The notes under the pieces are model-generated. The model was not told the DNA's origin, did no database searches, and was given only the letters and a program-made list of their open reading frames with translations. Below are positions 5,253 through 5,792 of a stretch of 5,792 nucleotides of DNA, piece by piece. The DNA is from an uncultured Chloroflexota bacterium (lineage in GTDB: Bacteria > Chloroflexota > Limnocylindria > Limnocylindrales > Limnocylindraceae), in contig CAIJIA010000083.1 of the NCBI GenBank assembly GCA_903820655.1, positions 1 to 5,792 on the forward strand, written 5' to 3'. Position 1 is the first letter of the stretch, and each line of letters opens with the position of its first letter. Made by a program: the position numbers and the translations under genes.

Positions 5253-5792
5253 ATGAGCCGAAGCCTTGAGCGATTGATCCGCCTCTCGAGCGCCCTCCCT
5301 GCGGGATTTACGGCGCACCCATGCGACGTTGAGCGTGATGTTGCGGAGCTCACCACCCTCACGAACGAGAACTATCGGATGGTGGGGTACCCGCTGCTGT
5401 ACAGCGAGGGCGACATGCGCGAAGACCTCACCGCTTCTGGCATCGATGCTCACGACAACGCCATCGTTGTTCGGGCGCCAACCGGAGCGATCGCTGGGTA
5501 CGGCTGGGCGGTTGGCGCAACCGATTCCGAGAAGCCGCGCGCCTACCTCTTTGGCGGCGTGCATCCGCTCTTCCAGGGCATTGGGTTGGGCCGCCATCTG
5601 CTCGCTTGGTCGCGGGATCGCGCCGAGGAGCTTCTCGCGCCGTTTCCTGGTGCCACGATTCAGGCGCAGTGCGTTGAGCCCGATGAGCGTGCGCAGCGAC
5701 TCTATGTGGCCGCCGGCATGCGACCGATCCGCTACTACTCCGAGATGCTGTTGCGCTTCGCAGACCGCCCGACCAGCAGCAAGTTGGGCGAT
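5253..5792 (+). CDS. GNAT-family N-acetyltransferase, N-terminal 180 residues, cut by the window edge
   Basis: The frame is open from the ATG at 5253 to the last base. A complete GNAT domain is visible: an N-terminal helix and strand region (about 15-85), strand ending AIAGYGWAVG (79-88), strand 4 and the acetyl-CoA pyrophosphate loop GGVHPLFQGIGLG with the Q-x-x-G-x-G motif at 108-113, helix RHLLAWSRDRAEELL (114-128), strand ATIQAQCVEP (134-143), then ERAQRLYVAAGMRPIRYYSEML (145-166), the usual C-terminal helix and strand. Since the protein continues after this domain without a stop, a second GNAT domain is possible, as in tandem acetyltransferases of the mycothiol synthase (MshD) type, but that is inference. 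The substrate is unknown. It starts 58 bases from the regulator on the opposite strand and has no Shine-Dalgarno, so it is probably read from its own short or leaderless transcript. No functional link to the suf genes is evident. Confidence 0.87.
   Translation, partial: MSRSLERLIRLSSALPAGFTAHPCDVERDVAELTTLTNENYRMVGYPLLYSEGDMREDLTASGIDAHDNAIVVRAPTGAIAGYGWAVGATDSEKPRAYLFGGVHPLFQGIGLGRHLLAWSRDRAEELLAPFPGATIQAQCVEPDERAQRLYVAAGMRPIRYYSEMLLRFADRPTSSKLGD

Noticed and set aside
5235..5597. Minus-strand frame of 120 codons overlapping the GNAT gene
   Set aside because: The plus strand here encodes a coherent GNAT fold including the acetyl-CoA loop, while the minus-strand product matches nothing I recognise.

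Overview
The window is a compact, GC-rich bacterial chromosomal segment (roughly 60 % GC by eye). It holds seven tightly packed minus-strand genes and one divergent plus-strand gene at the right end. The iron-sulfur genes are of the SUF type with a SufU-like scaffold and an Rrf2 regulator, as in Actinomycetota, Chloroflexota, Thermus-like bacteria and Firmicutes. Strong Shine-Dalgarno sites, one TTG start and one apparently leaderless divergent gene fit a GC-rich Gram-positive or Chloroflexota-like genome. I lean towards Chloroflexota or Actinomycetota, with low confidence. There is no sign of phage, insertion sequence, CRISPR or plasmid functions, and every stretch longer than 80 bases is coding.

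Layout, right to left in the direction of minus-strand transcription: an Rrf2-family regulator with three C-terminal cysteines (5194-4703, TTG start); sufC ATPase (4688-3825); sufS cysteine desulfurase (3801-2545); a short sufU/iscU-like scaffold (2541-2155); a 74-base gap with a 7-bp hairpin; rbsK ribokinase (2080-1145); udp uridine phosphorylase (1145-357, overlapping rbsK by one base); and the N-terminal 115 codons of an IunH-type nucleoside hydrolase (345 to the left edge). To the right, a GNAT acetyltransferase (5253 to the right edge) is read divergently from a 58-base intergenic region.

Two functional modules are joined head to tail. The first is an iron-sulfur assembly module. SufS makes cysteine persulfide, the U-type protein accepts sulfur or carries the nascent cluster, SufC is the ATPase of the SufBCD scaffold, and the Rrf2 protein probably senses cluster status and controls the operon from the promoter just upstream of it. 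sufB and sufD, the usual partners of sufC, are absent between the regulator and sufU. The second is a pyrimidine/purine nucleoside salvage module. The hydrolase frees ribose, ribokinase makes ribose-5-phosphate, and uridine phosphorylase makes ribose-1-phosphate plus uracil.

Most of the window is recognisable housekeeping metabolism. The points worth a second look are the sufBD-less suf cluster, the short SufU-like protein with IscU-like cysteine spacing and a His-Cys pair, an altered loop after the PLP lysine of SufS, and the apparent read-through from suf genes into nucleoside catabolism.
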